In this document: one piece after another, positions 1 through 11,607 of the stretch
Layout: each line of letters begins with the position of its first letter
How positions within the stretch are numbered: the stretch's first letter is position 1
Assembly (NCBI GenBank): GCA_949752745.1
Contig: OX457024.1
Location: 107,810,287 to 107,874,286, forward strand
Reading direction: 5' to 3'
DNA length: 64,000 nt
Origin: Protula sp. h YS-2021
Lineage: Eukaryota; Annelida; Polychaeta; Sabellida; Serpulidae
The notes under the pieces: generated by a model
What the model was told of the DNA's origin: nothing
Database searches by the model: none
What the model saw: only the letters and a program-made list of their open reading frames with translations
Program-made: the position numbers and the translations under genes

Positions 1-329
1 AAATGATATATTAGAGGATGATCAAACCTTTATAAGTAAGGAACAAAATTTAACACTAAGTGCAGCTTTCTTAAATTTCTGAGTCTTGAGTCAGCGATAA
101 AAAATGCCATACAGTTGCTGCAAGCAAGGGATATTACAGTAAATAGAAAAATAACCAAGGAAATGATTGTCGACCAAAAATTTAAATCCATAAGTGGAAA
201 AATTATAAATATACAAAAAGCTAAATGTAAGGTCTATTACACAGAACTTATCTCTACTCAAATTAAGCCCCCAAACATCCTTTCAAAATGGTCCCGCACC
301 GGCTTGGTATAAGAGGATCTGCGTTCATA

Positions 330-895
330 ATGCGAAAAAATCTTGCCTAGACACAAGACTGGTTGCTTTCCAGTTTAAAGCAATTAATGATTTGATAGCA
401 CATAATAAAAATTTGCAAAAATGGGGCATAAAAATTCCAGTAAATGCAACGAGTGCGACACAGAGGACTATTTGGCATATGTTCTGTAACTGTCCTAAAA
501 CAATAAACATAATGCGACTGATCTTAAATTTGATTAAAATCCCAATTGTTAATTGTGCTGAATTTATTTTTGGAACAAAGGACGGGGCACTAAATATGAT
601 CTTTATTCTGTGCAAGTGGCATATATACCAATCTCGGTTTTATAGCAAGAGGTTCTCCCTTGAAAGTTTTACAAGGGAATTGCAGATACTTATCCAGGCG
701 GACGCAAACCATTCAGAAAGCAGTGTTTTCGAAGCAAAATGGAGTAAATTTCTCTTTCTTCTAGAGCTTTAAATGTTGGCAAAGGATTCACAGCGGAAGA
801 AGTATTTTTTGCACTTTTGTCTCTCTCTTGTATGTGTTCTTTTTCAGTTTCTATGTTCTCATTGTAAAAAATAATAAAAAGTTTCAATAAAAAAA
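330..895 (+). pseudogene. LINE ORF2 C-terminal fragment, frameshifted
   Basis: A decayed 3' end of a non-LTR retrotransposon. The reading from about 338 to 772 has the usual LINE C-terminal layout: a segment around FQFKAINDLIAHNKNLQKW, a Cys-rich knuckle, then CNCPKT and a conserved W/F-rich tail ending at the stop near 770. The knuckle is readable only by changing frame twice: KCNECDTEDYLAYV lies in a different frame (433-486) from the segments on both sides. The copy therefore carries two compensating indels and no upstream reverse transcriptase. An AATAAA-like, A-rich tail follows at 868-895. The clade is not resolved. Confidence 0.6.
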
Positions 896-1409
896 ATCAT
901 TTCAGATTTAATCAGCTGCAATATGATATGCAAATTAAATCACAATGAAAATGACAATGACGAAGTCAAATGTGACGATATGATCAATAATAATGGCTTT
1001 CAGGATAAAACCAACTGACAATTGACTGTGTTGTGATCATTTCAGTTTCAAAGGTTAAACTCCAAGCAGGTTAAAATTATTTATGGCATCTTTTGCATTT
1101 CAAATTTCTAAAAATTATTAGTTATCGTACAAATGTAAATGCATATTTCAGATTATAAAACATGACAAAAGTGCTTTCGATATTGTTTTACTTAATGACA
1201 TGATGAAGTAAAGCCTATTAAAATCTATAATTTTACTAAACGGAATACTTACACTTATAAAGACAGTTGCTAAATGGTTTAGATACATCCTTTATGCAAT
1301 TTTGTAAGAAATACAGAATTAAACATAATTAATCAATACAAGAAACCTGAAATATGTACGTCAACAAATATAATAATGGTATGACACTGCGCAATATACT
1401 GGGTTCTCT
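896..1409. other. A+T-rich spacer
   Basis: A+T-rich sequence between the LINE tail and the end of the GPCR gene. It probably contains the GPCR 3' untranslated region. I see no coding signal. Confidence 0.4.
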
Positions 1410-2895
1410 TTATCTGAATTTGCTGATTATCTTCTTGCCAATACATTGAACTACCTCCTTCACATCTTGACGAAATCTCTTATTTATCACCCAGTAAACA
1501 ATAGGGTTGGTCGTATGATTGATGAAATAGAAATACTTGAGAAAGGAGCTGTCATATACTTCCAGATGCTTTATTAAACCAGGAACAAATGAGAATAGGT
1601 AGACAACTAGCACGGAAAAGAAGATCTTCACCGTGGTCACGTGTAATTGTTGCCTCTGTCGCGACTCTCTAGGTTGTATATCTTCATTGTTGCTGAAAAC
1701 ACTTTTTAGAATTATAATGAAACACAAAAAATAACACTAAGAATTTAGAATAATATTTTTGTACAGCAAAAGAGATAATATACTCCAACAAAGCTCTTGT
1801 AAAAATGATTTTGCTTTCATGTAAGGTACTGATACTGGTTTTGCTATTTAAATAACTACGACGTCTTCCAAAATTGTAAACAGTCTTTAATTGTCAATTC
1901 TAAAAATGCTTTTCCCCATATAATTCAGAGTGTTAGGCTCTGTATGTAACTAGTTGTTGACACATTGATGTTACATTACAACACTATTTTTAGATTTCAG
2001 TGGCACCATTTCTAAGTTTGATTTTGGCATTAACAGAGTAACGCGCATTGGTGAAAAATGGCACTTACCTGTTCTGAGAGCCAGAAAATTGTTCGAATGC
2101 GCTGCTTCTTTCGAATTCGTTTACGGAACCTGATCCAATAGAAAGTTTCGTTTCCGCCATCGCACTACTTCCGGGTGTTGCATATTTCCTCATATTGCGA
2201 CCTTGCTGATAGAGTTTGATTATAATTGAAAAGTAGGAAATGATCAAGATCAGAAAATGGAATGGCACCAGAAATGCCACAGCGATCGTTGGCAATACAG
2301 AGGGACCACGATAGTAGGTGTCAATACGCACAGCGGTATCAAACAGGAAATGCGTCATGAACAGTGTAAACATTACAGTAATGAGTCGTTTTCTTGTTAT
2401 GTGGTACGTTAAAGGTTTGAAAACAGCAAAGACTCGGTCCAATGCCATGGCCACGAGGATCCACACATAGCTCATCATCAACAAATGAAAACTAATATTC
2501 AACTGTGTGTTTAACCATTCAGCGATGCCAGTGTAGAGTGGCGCTAATAAAAATTGTGGTAGAATAACGAAGCAAGCCACGAAATCTATCACTGCTAGAC
2601 AAACTATATAGAAGTTTCCTGCATAGTTATTTTTCTTTTTCAAATAGATATGAATAACCAAACCATTTCCAAACAAACAGAAAATTTCAGCCAGTACCAC
2701 AATCGCTACTTCAATTGTAAAGTTGCCACTGGCTTTTCGAAGTGAACCGCTGTAACGTTTTGTAAAGTATTCAGTATCATCTGATGCTGTAACGCTCAGT
2801 CCAACTTCCTCAACTCTATCGATAATCTCAGTTTGATCAAAGTAAACATCTGTGACACCATTACTGTTGCATTTCCCATTTCTAATGTGTTCCAT
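1410..2895 (-). CDS. Rhodopsin-like (class A) GPCR, two exons
   Basis: Exon 1 is 2895-2069 and ends in a CAG|GTAAGT donor. Exon 2 is 1692-1410, after a TTTCAG acceptor. They join in frame (827 + 283 nt) to a 369-residue protein. Seven membrane segments are visible. Class A landmarks are G76-N77 in TM1, D104 in TM2, D153-R154-V155 (the DRY position) at the end of TM3, P211 in TM5, P313 in TM6 and N338-P339-x-x-Y342 in TM7. NFT near residue 58 is a possible N-glycosylation site, and no signal peptide is seen. Unusual points: the TM3 and ECL2 cysteines that normally form the conserved disulfide are both missing, and the TM6 toggle tryptophan is Phe (F311). The ATG at 2895 opens the frame. A plasma-membrane signalling role is inferred; I cannot name the ligand. 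Neuropeptide or amine orphan receptors are the likely neighbourhood. Confidence 0.85.
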
Positions 2896-3339
2896 CGTTG
2901 TTGTTTAGGTCCTTTGAATTTTAGTGTGTTTTGCAATGTTTTTCTTGTGATACTAGAACTAAAGATTGTGGTTGTTTTTAGGTGTAAACCGTAATGAGTA
3001 AGATATGCTTCTGAGAAACAAAACAAAGAAGCTATGTTTGTCAAGCACAATGTTTTGTGGCCAGAGGCAGTGAGGTAAACAGAACCATAAGTGCTCTGCG
3101 GTTTTTATCTACACAAACATGGAATAACATTTTATCATAATGCAGTCATTAGTTGATATAATGCAATCCCACAATTATCTACTGCGAATACCACTTATAT
3201 ACTACTCACACTTCCACCGGTTGCTTATAATGATAACTGGATGCTGAGTTCTGCTGGGTATTGCTAATTACCCAAAGAAACAGGGTTTATTTCGATAAAA
3301 GGGTTCTCCGCACCCTTAATTTCGAGAAGCAGAAAAGAA
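2896..3339. other. Region upstream of the GPCR gene
   Basis: This should contain the 5' untranslated region and promoter of the minus-strand GPCR gene. I see no clear TATA box or other motif and no further coding exon. Confidence 0.3.
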
Positions 3340-3870
3340 ACTAGAACCTCATTTTGTTAGCGAAATGTTAAACACTTGACAAAAATTAAAACTCAAAAAT
3401 ACTTCCTTCAATGAGTTATTTCTTGAATAATATATTGCAAACAACACCGCTTGAATACGTGTTATAAGCCGAGCAGTGTTTGGTTTTTGTTGACTTGAGT
3501 TTTTATTAATTGATCAGGCATACGCCGTGTTATCTGCGCAGTGAGAGCTCACACAAAGCTGTGCAACTGCGTTCTGTGCTATGCATTAAATGCTCCGCAT
3601 TTACTTGCAAAAAATACACTCTTTCACATGGCGTTTTAAACAAGAAAACGAAATCTAATGCGAAAAGTGTCATGCACCCGTTCATATCAAGTTCTACCTA
3701 AGTCCCAAGTCTCGTGGTCCTAGGGCCCGTAGTGCCAGTGGAGGAGATGACACAAGAAATCCGATCACTGTCAAGAAAAAAAATACCAACGGCTGCTCGC
3801 ACAAATTCATAAACATCTTGCAAGCCAAAGGCTTGACAAGTGTTAAATATGATTCTTTTTCGTTCTTTGA
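3340..3870 (-). repeat. Dispersed ~500-bp repeat, copy A
   Basis: Nearly the whole stretch reappears, reverse-complemented, at about 53275-53800. Shared landmarks include CAAGCC-AAA-GGCTTG (a small hairpin near 3816, with TTC in the loop of the other copy), GTGCGAGCAGCCGT, CATGGCGTTTTAAACAA, GTGAGAGCTC and CACTTGACAAAAATTAAAA. The copies differ by many substitutions and small indels. No coding capacity or superfamily is recognised. Confidence 0.7.
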
Positions 3871-4484
3871 TTCTTTTTAAACCGAAGCAATAACTGCGAT
3901 AACCTCAACTCAAATTTTCGATCAATAATCACAGTCAACTGAAAACGCGTTATGTTCGAATCAGCAATTAGAACTCTGAGAAAATCTTAATCAATAATCA
4001 CAATCTCGACAGGTCACCACTCCGTCAAAGTACCGCCATTTTCCAAAAGTAACCTGGGAATCCCTCGTGTGTTTCTGAAACTGCCATACTAAACATCCTC
4101 ACTTTGGTCAATCTTTGGAGCGACAGCGAAGCTTTTAATCTTAAGGTTGCCATCCGGAAGCTAGTCATCCCACAAAATGTGGTCGTCAGGCAATGTTGTA
4201 ATTAGGATAAAAACGAACAATTATTGCTGCTTGAAATACTGTGTATTTCTATTAAATGCAGTTATCAATCGGTGCAAAGGCGCTTTCAAGTTTAACTAGA
4301 CCGAATTTCGCTACACGTAGCGAAATGACACCCACTTGCAATGGTACAATCTATCTGGTCAAAGACACATTTTTCAGTCTTTCCACTTAATTGTCACCTT
4401 CAGAATTATATCATGAACAAGGACATCGAAGTAAATATAATGTAATCTCAAATAATCAAATTCAGTTTTCTAACCATTTCTCAG
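3871..4484. other. Unannotated spacer before satellite 1
   Basis: No open frame, RNA gene or clear repeat recognised. Confidence 0.3.
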
Positions 4485-7225
4485 ACAATGGACAACTTCC
4501 GGTTCTTGACTTTGACCATGATGCAGGAGGTCAAGGTCACCGAGGTATTTTAGGCCCAAAGGGTTGAAAATAAGCTCAAAATCGCTCTATCTCTAACCGT
4601 TTTCGAGATAATGGTCAACTTCCGATTTTTGACCTTGACCTTGACGGAGGAGGTCAAGGTCACCGAGGTACCTCTTATATAACGTCTTTAATGCCCAAAG
4701 GGTCGAAAATAACCTCAAAATCGCTCTATCTCTAATCGTTTTCGAGATAATGGTCAACTTCCGGTTTTTGACCTTGATCTTGACGCAAGAGGTCAAGGTC
4801 ACCGAGGTACCTGTTATATAACGTCTTTTAGGCCCAAAGGGTCGAAAATAACCTCAAAATCGCTCTATCTCTAACCGTTTTCGAGATAATGGTCAACTTC
4901 CGGTTTTTGACCTTGACGGAGGAGGTCAAGGTCACCGAGGTACCTGTTATATAACGTCTTTTAGGCCCAAAGGGTCGAAAATAACCTCAAAATCGCTCTA
5001 TCTCTAACCGTTTTCGAGATAATGGCCAACTTCCGGTTCTTGACCTTGAAATTAACGGAGGAGGTCAAGGTCACCGAGGTACCTCTTATATAACATCTTT
5101 TAGGCCCAAAGGGTCGAAAATAACCTCAGAATCGCTCTATCTCTAACCGTTTTCGAGATAATGGTCAACTTCCGGTTTTTGACCTTGACGGAGGAGGTCA
5201 AGGTCACCGAGGTACCTCTTATATAACGTCTTTTAGGCCCAAAGGGTCGAAAATAACCTCAAAATCGCTCTATCTCTAACCGTTTTCGAGATAATGGTCA
5301 ACTTCCGGTTTTTGACCTTGACCTTGTTGGAGGAGGTCAAGATCACCGAGGTCCCTCTTATATAACGTCTTTTAGGCCCAAAGGGTCGAAAATAACCTCA
5401 AAATCGCTCTATCTCTAACCGTTTTCGAGATAATGGTCAACTTCCGGTTTTTGACCTTGACCTTGACGGAGGAGATCAAGGTCACCGAGGTACCTCTTAT
5501 TTCAGATCTTTTAGTCCCAAAGGATCGAAAATAACCTCAAAATCGCTCTATCTCTAACCGTTTTCGAGATAATGGTCAACTTCCGGTTTCTGACCTTGAC
5601 GGAGGAGGTCAAGGTCACCGAGGTACCTGCTATATAACGTCTTTTAGGCCCAAAGCTTTGAAAATAAGCTCAAAATCGCTCTATCTCTAACCGTTTTCGA
5701 GATAATGGTCAACTTCCGGTTTTTGACCTTGACCTTGACGGAGGAGGTCAAGGTCACCGAGGTACCTGTTATATAACGTCTTTTAGGCTCAAAGCTTTGA
5801 AAATAAGCTCAAAATCGCTCTATTTCTAACCGTTTTCGAGATAATGGTCAACTTCCGGTTCTTGACCTTGACCATGATGGAGGAGGTCGTCACCGAGGTA
5901 TTTCTTCTATAACGTCTTTTAGGCCCAAAGGGTCGAAAATAACCTCAAAATCGCTCTATCTCTAACTATTTTCGAGATAATGGCCAACTTCCGGTTTTTG
6001 ACCTTGACCTTAACGGAGGAGGTCAAGGTCATCGAGGTGCCTCTTATGTAACGTCTTTTAGGCCCAAAGCGTCGAAAATAACCTCAAAATCGCTCTATCT
6101 CTAACCATTTTCGAGATAATGGTCAACTTCCGGTTTTTGACCTTGACCTTGACGGAGGAGGTCAAGGTCATCGAGGTGCCTCTTATGTAACGTCTTTTAG
6201 GCCCAAAGGGTCGAAAATAAGCTCAAAATCGCTCTATCTCTAACCGTTTTCGAGATAATGGTCAACTTCCGGTTTTTGACCTTGACGGAGGAGATCAAGG
6301 TCACCGAGGTACCTGTTATATAACGTCTTTTAGGCCCAAAGGGTCGAAAATAACCTCAAAATCGCTCTATCTCTAACCATTTTCGAGATAATGGTCAACT
6401 TCCGGTTTTTGACCTTGACCTTGACGGAGGAGGTCAAGGTCATCGAGGTGCCTCTTATGTAACGTCTTTTAGGCCCAAAGCGTCGAAAATAACCTCAAAA
6501 TCGCTCTATCTCTAACCGTTTTCGAGATAATGGTCAACTTCCGGTTTTTGACCTTGACCTTGATGGAGGAGGTCAAGGTCACCGAGGTACCTGTTATATA
6601 AAGTCTTTTAGGCCCAAAGGGTCGAAAATAAGCTCAAAATCGCTCTATCTCTAACCGTTTTCGAGATAATGGTCAACTTCCGGTTTTTGACCTTGACGGA
6701 GGAGATCAAGGTCACCGAGGTACCTCTTATATGACGTCTTTTAGGACCAAAGGGTAAAAAATAAGCTCAAAATCGCTCTATCTCTAACCGTTTTCGAGAT
6801 AATGATCAACTTCCGGTTTTTGACCTTGACTTTGATGGAGGAGGTCAAGGTCACCGAGGTACCTCTTATATAACGTCTTTTAGGCCCAAAGGGTCGAAAA
6901 TAACCTCAAAATCGCTCTATCTCTAACCATTTTCGAGATAATGGTCAACTTCCGGTTTTTGACCTTGACCATGACGGAGGAGGTCAAGGTCACCGAGGTA
7001 CCTCTTATGTAACGTCTTTTAGACCCAAAGGGTCGAAAATAACCTCAAAATCGCTCTATCTCTAACCGTTTTCGAGATAATGGTCAACTTCCGGTTTTTG
7101 ACCTTGACCTTGACGGAGGAGGTCAAGGTCACCGAGGTACCTGTTATATAACGTCTTTTAGGCCCAAAGGGTCGAAAATAACCTCAAAATCGCTCTATCT
7201 CTAACCGTTTTCGAGATAGTGGACA
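4485..7225 (+). repeat. Satellite 1: ~137-bp units, about 20 copies
   Basis: Head-to-tail array of a unit of about 132-141 bp. Each unit runs through GATAATGGTCAACTTCCGG, TTTTTGACCTTGACC, GGAGGAGGTCAAGGTCACCG, TTATATAACGTCTTTTAGG, CCAAAGGGTCGAAAATAACC and ATCGCTCTATCTCTAACCG. Length variation comes mostly from one versus two copies of GACCTT before the GGAGGAGG block. Copies are highly similar, which suggests recent amplification or homogenisation. Short frames inside the array are by-products of the repeat. Confidence 0.95.
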
Positions 7226-7379
7226 ATTTTTCTCTAACGGAATTCAATATACAGAAGTCACATGACCTTGACCTTGACACTGAATATGGAGATTCCATCC
7301 ATGATGTTACTGCCTACTGACACCGTACACGGGTTGAAGCAAGGATTTGAGCGCTATTTCCAGCAATTTTTCGTGATAG

Positions 7380-7720
7380 AAGAGGTTTTTGAAAAAATAT
7401 TTTGACCTCAATTTGACCTTGATCTTGAAGGTCAAGGTCAAAAATTTTTGCGGATTTCACGACATCTTATCACCCTCTATCTCTGTGCCAAATTTCATCG
7501 TCCTACGTCAAATAGCCTAGCAGGAGTTTTCTAGAAACCACTTTGAGGTAAAAAAAACTTTGACCTCAATTTGACCTTGACCTTGAAGGTCAAGGTAAAA
7601 AAAGCTTTGCGGATTTCACGACATCTCATCACCCTCTATCTCTGTGCCAAATTTCATCGTCCTACGTCAAATAGCGTAGGAGGAGTTTTCTGGAAACCTC
7701 CGTGACGGAAAAAAAAAAAC
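7380..7720 (+). repeat. Two ~172-bp direct repeats related to satellite 1
   Basis: Two copies (about 7388-7545 and 7560-7710) of a unit containing TTTGACCTCAATTTGACCTTG, GAAGGTCAAGGT, CGGATTTCACGACATCT and CCAAATTTCATCGTCC. They share the TGACCTTGA/TCAAGGTCA words with satellite 1 but not the rest of the unit. Confidence 0.8.
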
Positions 7721-7988
7721 GAAAAAAAAAGGAAGGAATAAACGCCGAAATTCTTAGCAAACCATACCCATTTGCAAACTATGTTTGCAAGTGGGAACTA
7801 TGCAATTTAAACGTCCAAATTTCTTCCACACTACAGCAATATTTTAGGTTGATTTAACATGGCGGAAGGCCGTCCCGAAAGTTGGGCACATTTTTCAACG
7901 TGTGTTTTAGTTTACTTTTCATTTACTCCTATTGTCAGAGCCTGAAAAATATGATTGTGTAGAAATATGGGTGTATATAAAGCACATA

Positions 7989-8140
7989 CAGTCCTTCCTC
8001 GTTATCTTGGACTTGGTTATCTCGACTGTCCCGTTTATCTCGAACCTTTTTCGAAGTCCCATTTTTTCCTTTATATATATTTAATAAAATCCCTCGTTAT
8101 CTCCAAGTTACTTCCACGGATATCTCGAACCTATGAACTT
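7989..8140 (+). mobile_element. Possible pogo/Tigger-type DNA transposon end
   Basis: The segment starts CAGTCCTTCCTCGTTATCTT and then repeats the words TTATCTCGA and TCTCGAACC. This style (CAGT, then a CTCGTTAT/CGAAC subterminal region) is typical of pogo/Tigger termini. No matching opposite end was found nearby, so this is at most a solo end or an eroded MITE. Confidence 0.35.
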
Positions 8141-8164
8141 TAAAGAAACATTGTATTTTTAGCT

Positions 8165-8560
8165 GCGAATATGTTTAACAAGCATGTCCAAGGACATGAC
8201 CCAGCCGAGTTACCAAACAAGGTAAGGGAGAAAAACTCTGAAACGAATACTGTTAGGCGAAAAAATGAAGGCGAAAACTTTGTTTCTGAACGTAACTTTT
8301 CAGAATTTTAATACACAAAAACGAGTTTTCCCGAGTGAAATCTCCAAAAAAAAAAAAAACAAAAAAAAAAAACAGAAAAAAACAAAAAAAAAAACAAAAA
8401 AACAAGCACATCCAGGAACATGGAGAGCAGCCCATGAATGTTCACGAAAGTTCAATGAAAAAAAAAACAAAACAACAAAAAAAAAAAAAAAGAAAAAAAC
8501 AACACGTCAAGAAAAAAACTAGATTGGGTTAACAAGCATGTCCAGGGACATGGTGACCAG
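8165..8560. repeat. Three short palindromic copies around an A-rich tract
   Basis: Near-palindromes of the form AAGCATGTCC-A-GGACATG occur near 8180, 8403 (degraded) and 8534, each followed by a CAGCC word. Between them lies an A-rich, AAAAAACAAAA-like stretch (about 8345-8520). Lysine-rich frames here are caused by poly-A. Confidence 0.55.
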
Positions 8561-9175
8561 CCGTGACCTACAGAATATATATCCAAGAATCACAGACAAA
8601 ATCATGATAAAATTGGCAGACAGCGGTTACGAAAAAAGCTGAATGGAGAAAATATTCGCTCACTTGCTCGGTGTAGTTGTGGCTGATGAGGAGTCATTCT
8701 TTCAATTCTTTCATCAGGGGACAAGAATACCAAGCGTGTGGTGAAAAGACCAAACACAGGGAATAATTTCGGGAAAAGCAATGGTAGAAGAGGCAAATGC
8801 AAGATCTAATGTCGTGTTAAGAGTGTGTGGTGGGATTACATACAATCTGATTAGTTGAAGGAAAATACTCTAATGTGTAAACACTCAAAGAAAACTACTT
8901 TGAAAATTACTCTAATGTGTAAACACTCAAAGAGTGCAGTTGAAATGAACTCCTTGGACAACACTTCATGTATGTTTTTTAGATCAAAAGCAAGGCCATG
9001 CAGAGGTCGTCGACATTCTGTTGAAACGAACTGGTCACATCTCAGTATGGGATGAAAGCCATCTATTAAAAAATTTTTGTTATCATCGTCGGCTGTTAAA
9101 CGGCTTTCAGCCAATGCGATGTCACACGCAAGATAGTTGTCATCACAGCGTACCAAATCAAAATGAGCGGCCATA
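8561..9175. other. Unannotated spacer with weak ankyrin-like fragment
   Basis: Mostly unrecognised. At 8985-9065 on the plus strand, after a TTTTTTAG that could be an acceptor, a frame reads QGHAEVVDILLKR. This resembles the core of one ankyrin repeat. It is a single short match with no supporting neighbours, so it is only a possible exon or pseudogene scrap. A 28-bp duplication (TAATGTGTAAACACTCAAAG) is at about 8871-8932. Confidence 0.25.
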
Positions 9176-9179
9176 CTCA

Positions 9180-11545
9180 AAATTGTATGAGAAGAAGCAA
9201 TTTGAAAATTAGACACAAAAAAATAAAAAAAATGTCCCCCATTTGGTCAATTTTTTTCGGATCGCCAAAATGAGTAATTTTTCAAAAGAGGCCTACCTAG
9301 GGAGTATTCGTGAAAAATTTGAAGAAAATTTGATCGAAACTGTGGGAGAAGAAGCATTTTGAAAATTGGCAACCACAAAATTACAAATGTCCCCCATTTG
9401 GCCAATTTTTGGCGGATCGCCAAAAAAAAAAAAAACAATTTTTCAAGAGAGGTCTACCTTGAGAACAACTATCAAACATTGGAAAGGAATCCGATCAAAA
9501 TTGTGGGAGATGAAGCAATTTGAAACTTTGACACCAATAAATTAAAAAATGTCCCCCATTTGGCCAATTTTTGGCGGATCGCCAAAATAAGTAATTTTTC
9601 AAGAGAGATCTACCTTGAGAACAACTATCAAAAATTGGAAAGGAATCCGATCAAAATTGTGCGAGAAGAAGCAATTTGAAAATTGTAGACCAAAAAATTT
9701 GAAAATGTCCAACATTTGGCCAATTTTTGGCGGATCGCCAAAATAAGTAATTTTTCAAAATAGGTCTACCTAGGGAATATGGGTGCAAAATTTGAAGAAA
9801 ATCTGATCAAAATTGTGGGAGAAGAAGCATTTTGAAAATTGGCAACCACAAAATTACAAATGTCCCCCATTTGGCCAATTTTTGGCGGATCGCCAAAAAG
9901 AGTAATTTTTCAAGACAGGTCTACCTTGAGAACAACTATCCAAAATTGGAAAGGAATCCGATCAAAATTGTGGGAGAAGAAGCAATTTGAAAATTTGACA
10001 CCAAAAAATTAAAAAATGTCCCCTATTTGGCCAATTTTTGGCGGATCGCCAAAATGAGTAATTTTTCAAAAGAGGTCTACCTAGGGCATATTCGGGTAAA
10101 ATTTGAGAGGAATCCGATCAAAACTGAAGGAGAAAAAGCATTTTGAAAATTGGCAACCGAAAAATTAGAAATGCCCCCTATTTGGCAATTTTTTGCAGAG
10201 CGCCAAAAAAAATAATTTTTAAAGATAGGTATACCTAGAGAACATTCGTGTAAAATTTGGTGAAAATCTGATCAAAATTATGGGAGAAGCAGCATTTTGA
10301 AAATTGGCAACCACAAAATTACAAATGTCCCCCATTTGGCCAATTTTTGGCGGATTGCCAAAAAAAGTAATTGTTCAAGAGAGATCTACCTTGAGAACAA
10401 CTATCAAAAATTGGAAAGGAATCCGATCAAAATTGTGCGAGAAGAAGCAATTTGAAAATTGTAGACCAAAAAATTTGAAAATGTGCCCCATTTGGCCAAT
10501 TTTTGGCGGATCACCAAAATAAGTAATTTTTCAAAATAGGTCTACCTTGGGGATATGGCTGCAAAATTTGAAGAAAATCTGATCAAAATTGTGGGAGAAG
10601 AAGCATTTTGAAAATTGGCAACCACAAAATTACAAATGTCCCCCATTTGGCCAATTTTTGCCGGATCGCCAAAAAGAGTAATTTTTCACGACAGGTCTAC
10701 CTTGAGAACAACTATCCAAAATTGGAAAGGAATCCGATCAAAATTGTGGGAGAAGAAGCAATTTGAAAATTTGACACCAAAAAATTGAAAAATGTCCCCT
10801 ATTTGGCCAATTTTTGGCGGATCGCCAAAATGAGTAATTTTTCAAAAGAGGTCTACCTAGGGCATATTCGGGTAAAATTTGAGAGGAATCCGATCAAAAC
10901 TGAGGGAGAAGAAGCATTTTGAAAATTGGCAACCGAAAAATTTGAAATGCTCCCCATTTGGCCAATTTTTTGCGGAGCGCCAAAACAAAAAATTTTTAAA
11001 GAGAGGACATACCTAGAGAACATTCGGGTAAAATTTGGTGAAAATCTGATCAAAATTGTGGGAGAAGAAGCATTTTGAAAATTGGCAACCACAAAATTAC
11101 AAATGTCCCCCATTTGGCCAATTTTTGGCGGATTGCCAAAAAAAGTAATTTTTCAAGAGAGATCTACCTTGAGAACAACTATCAAAAATTGGAAAGGAAT
11201 CCGTGAAAATTGTGCGAGAAGAAGCAATTTGAAAATTGTAGACCAAAAAATTAAAAAATGTCCCCCATTTGGCCAATTTTTGGCGGATCGCCAAAATGAG
11301 TAATTTTTCAAAAGAGGTCTACCTAGGGCATATTCGTGTAAAATTTGAGAGGAATCCGATCAAAACTGAAGGAGAAGAAGCATTTTAAAAAATTGGCAAC
11401 CGAAAAATTTGAAATGCCCCCCATTTGGCCAATTTTTGGCGAAGCGCCAAAAAAAAAAAATTTTTAAAGAGAGGTATACCTAGAGAACATTCGTGTAAAA
11501 TTTGAGAGGAATCCGATCAAAACTGAAGGAGAAGAAGCATTTTAA
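9180..11545 (+). repeat. Satellite 2: ~156-bp monomers in a ~777-bp higher-order repeat
   Basis: About 15 head-to-tail monomers of 153-160 bp, each containing CCCCCATTTGGCCAATTTTT, the hairpin TTTTGGCG-GAT-CGCCAAAA, AGTAATTTTTCA, GTCTACCT and a GATCAAAATTGTGGGAGAAG-like end. Monomers fall into distinguishable types that recur every five units. For example, the type with GTGCGAGAAGAAGCAATTTG recurs near 9660, 10435 and 11212, and the CAACTATCCAAAATTGG type near 9930 and 10708. This gives a higher-order period of about 777 bp. Confidence 0.93.
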
Positions 11546-11585
11546 GTAAAATTTTACACACGTACATACACACATACACAGGTAT

Positions 11586-11607
11586 GTCGGGAAACAAACG
11601 ACGAATC
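11586..11607 (+). repeat. Left terminal inverted repeat of the giant element
   Basis: GTCGGGAAACAAAC then GACGAAT. It pairs with 33099-33118. A GCGAAAT word follows at about 11627. Confidence 0.65.

Noticed and set aside
4485..7225. CRISPR-like appearance of regularly spaced repeats
   Set aside because: Whole units are near-identical with no unique spacers, and the genome is eukaryotic; this is satellite DNA.
8253..8532. Lys-rich and Phe-rich frames
   Set aside because: Translation of a poly-A tract.
8851..9216. 121-codon minus-strand frame
   Set aside because: Overlaps a duplicated 28-bp stretch and an ankyrin-like plus-strand reading, with no domain of its own.
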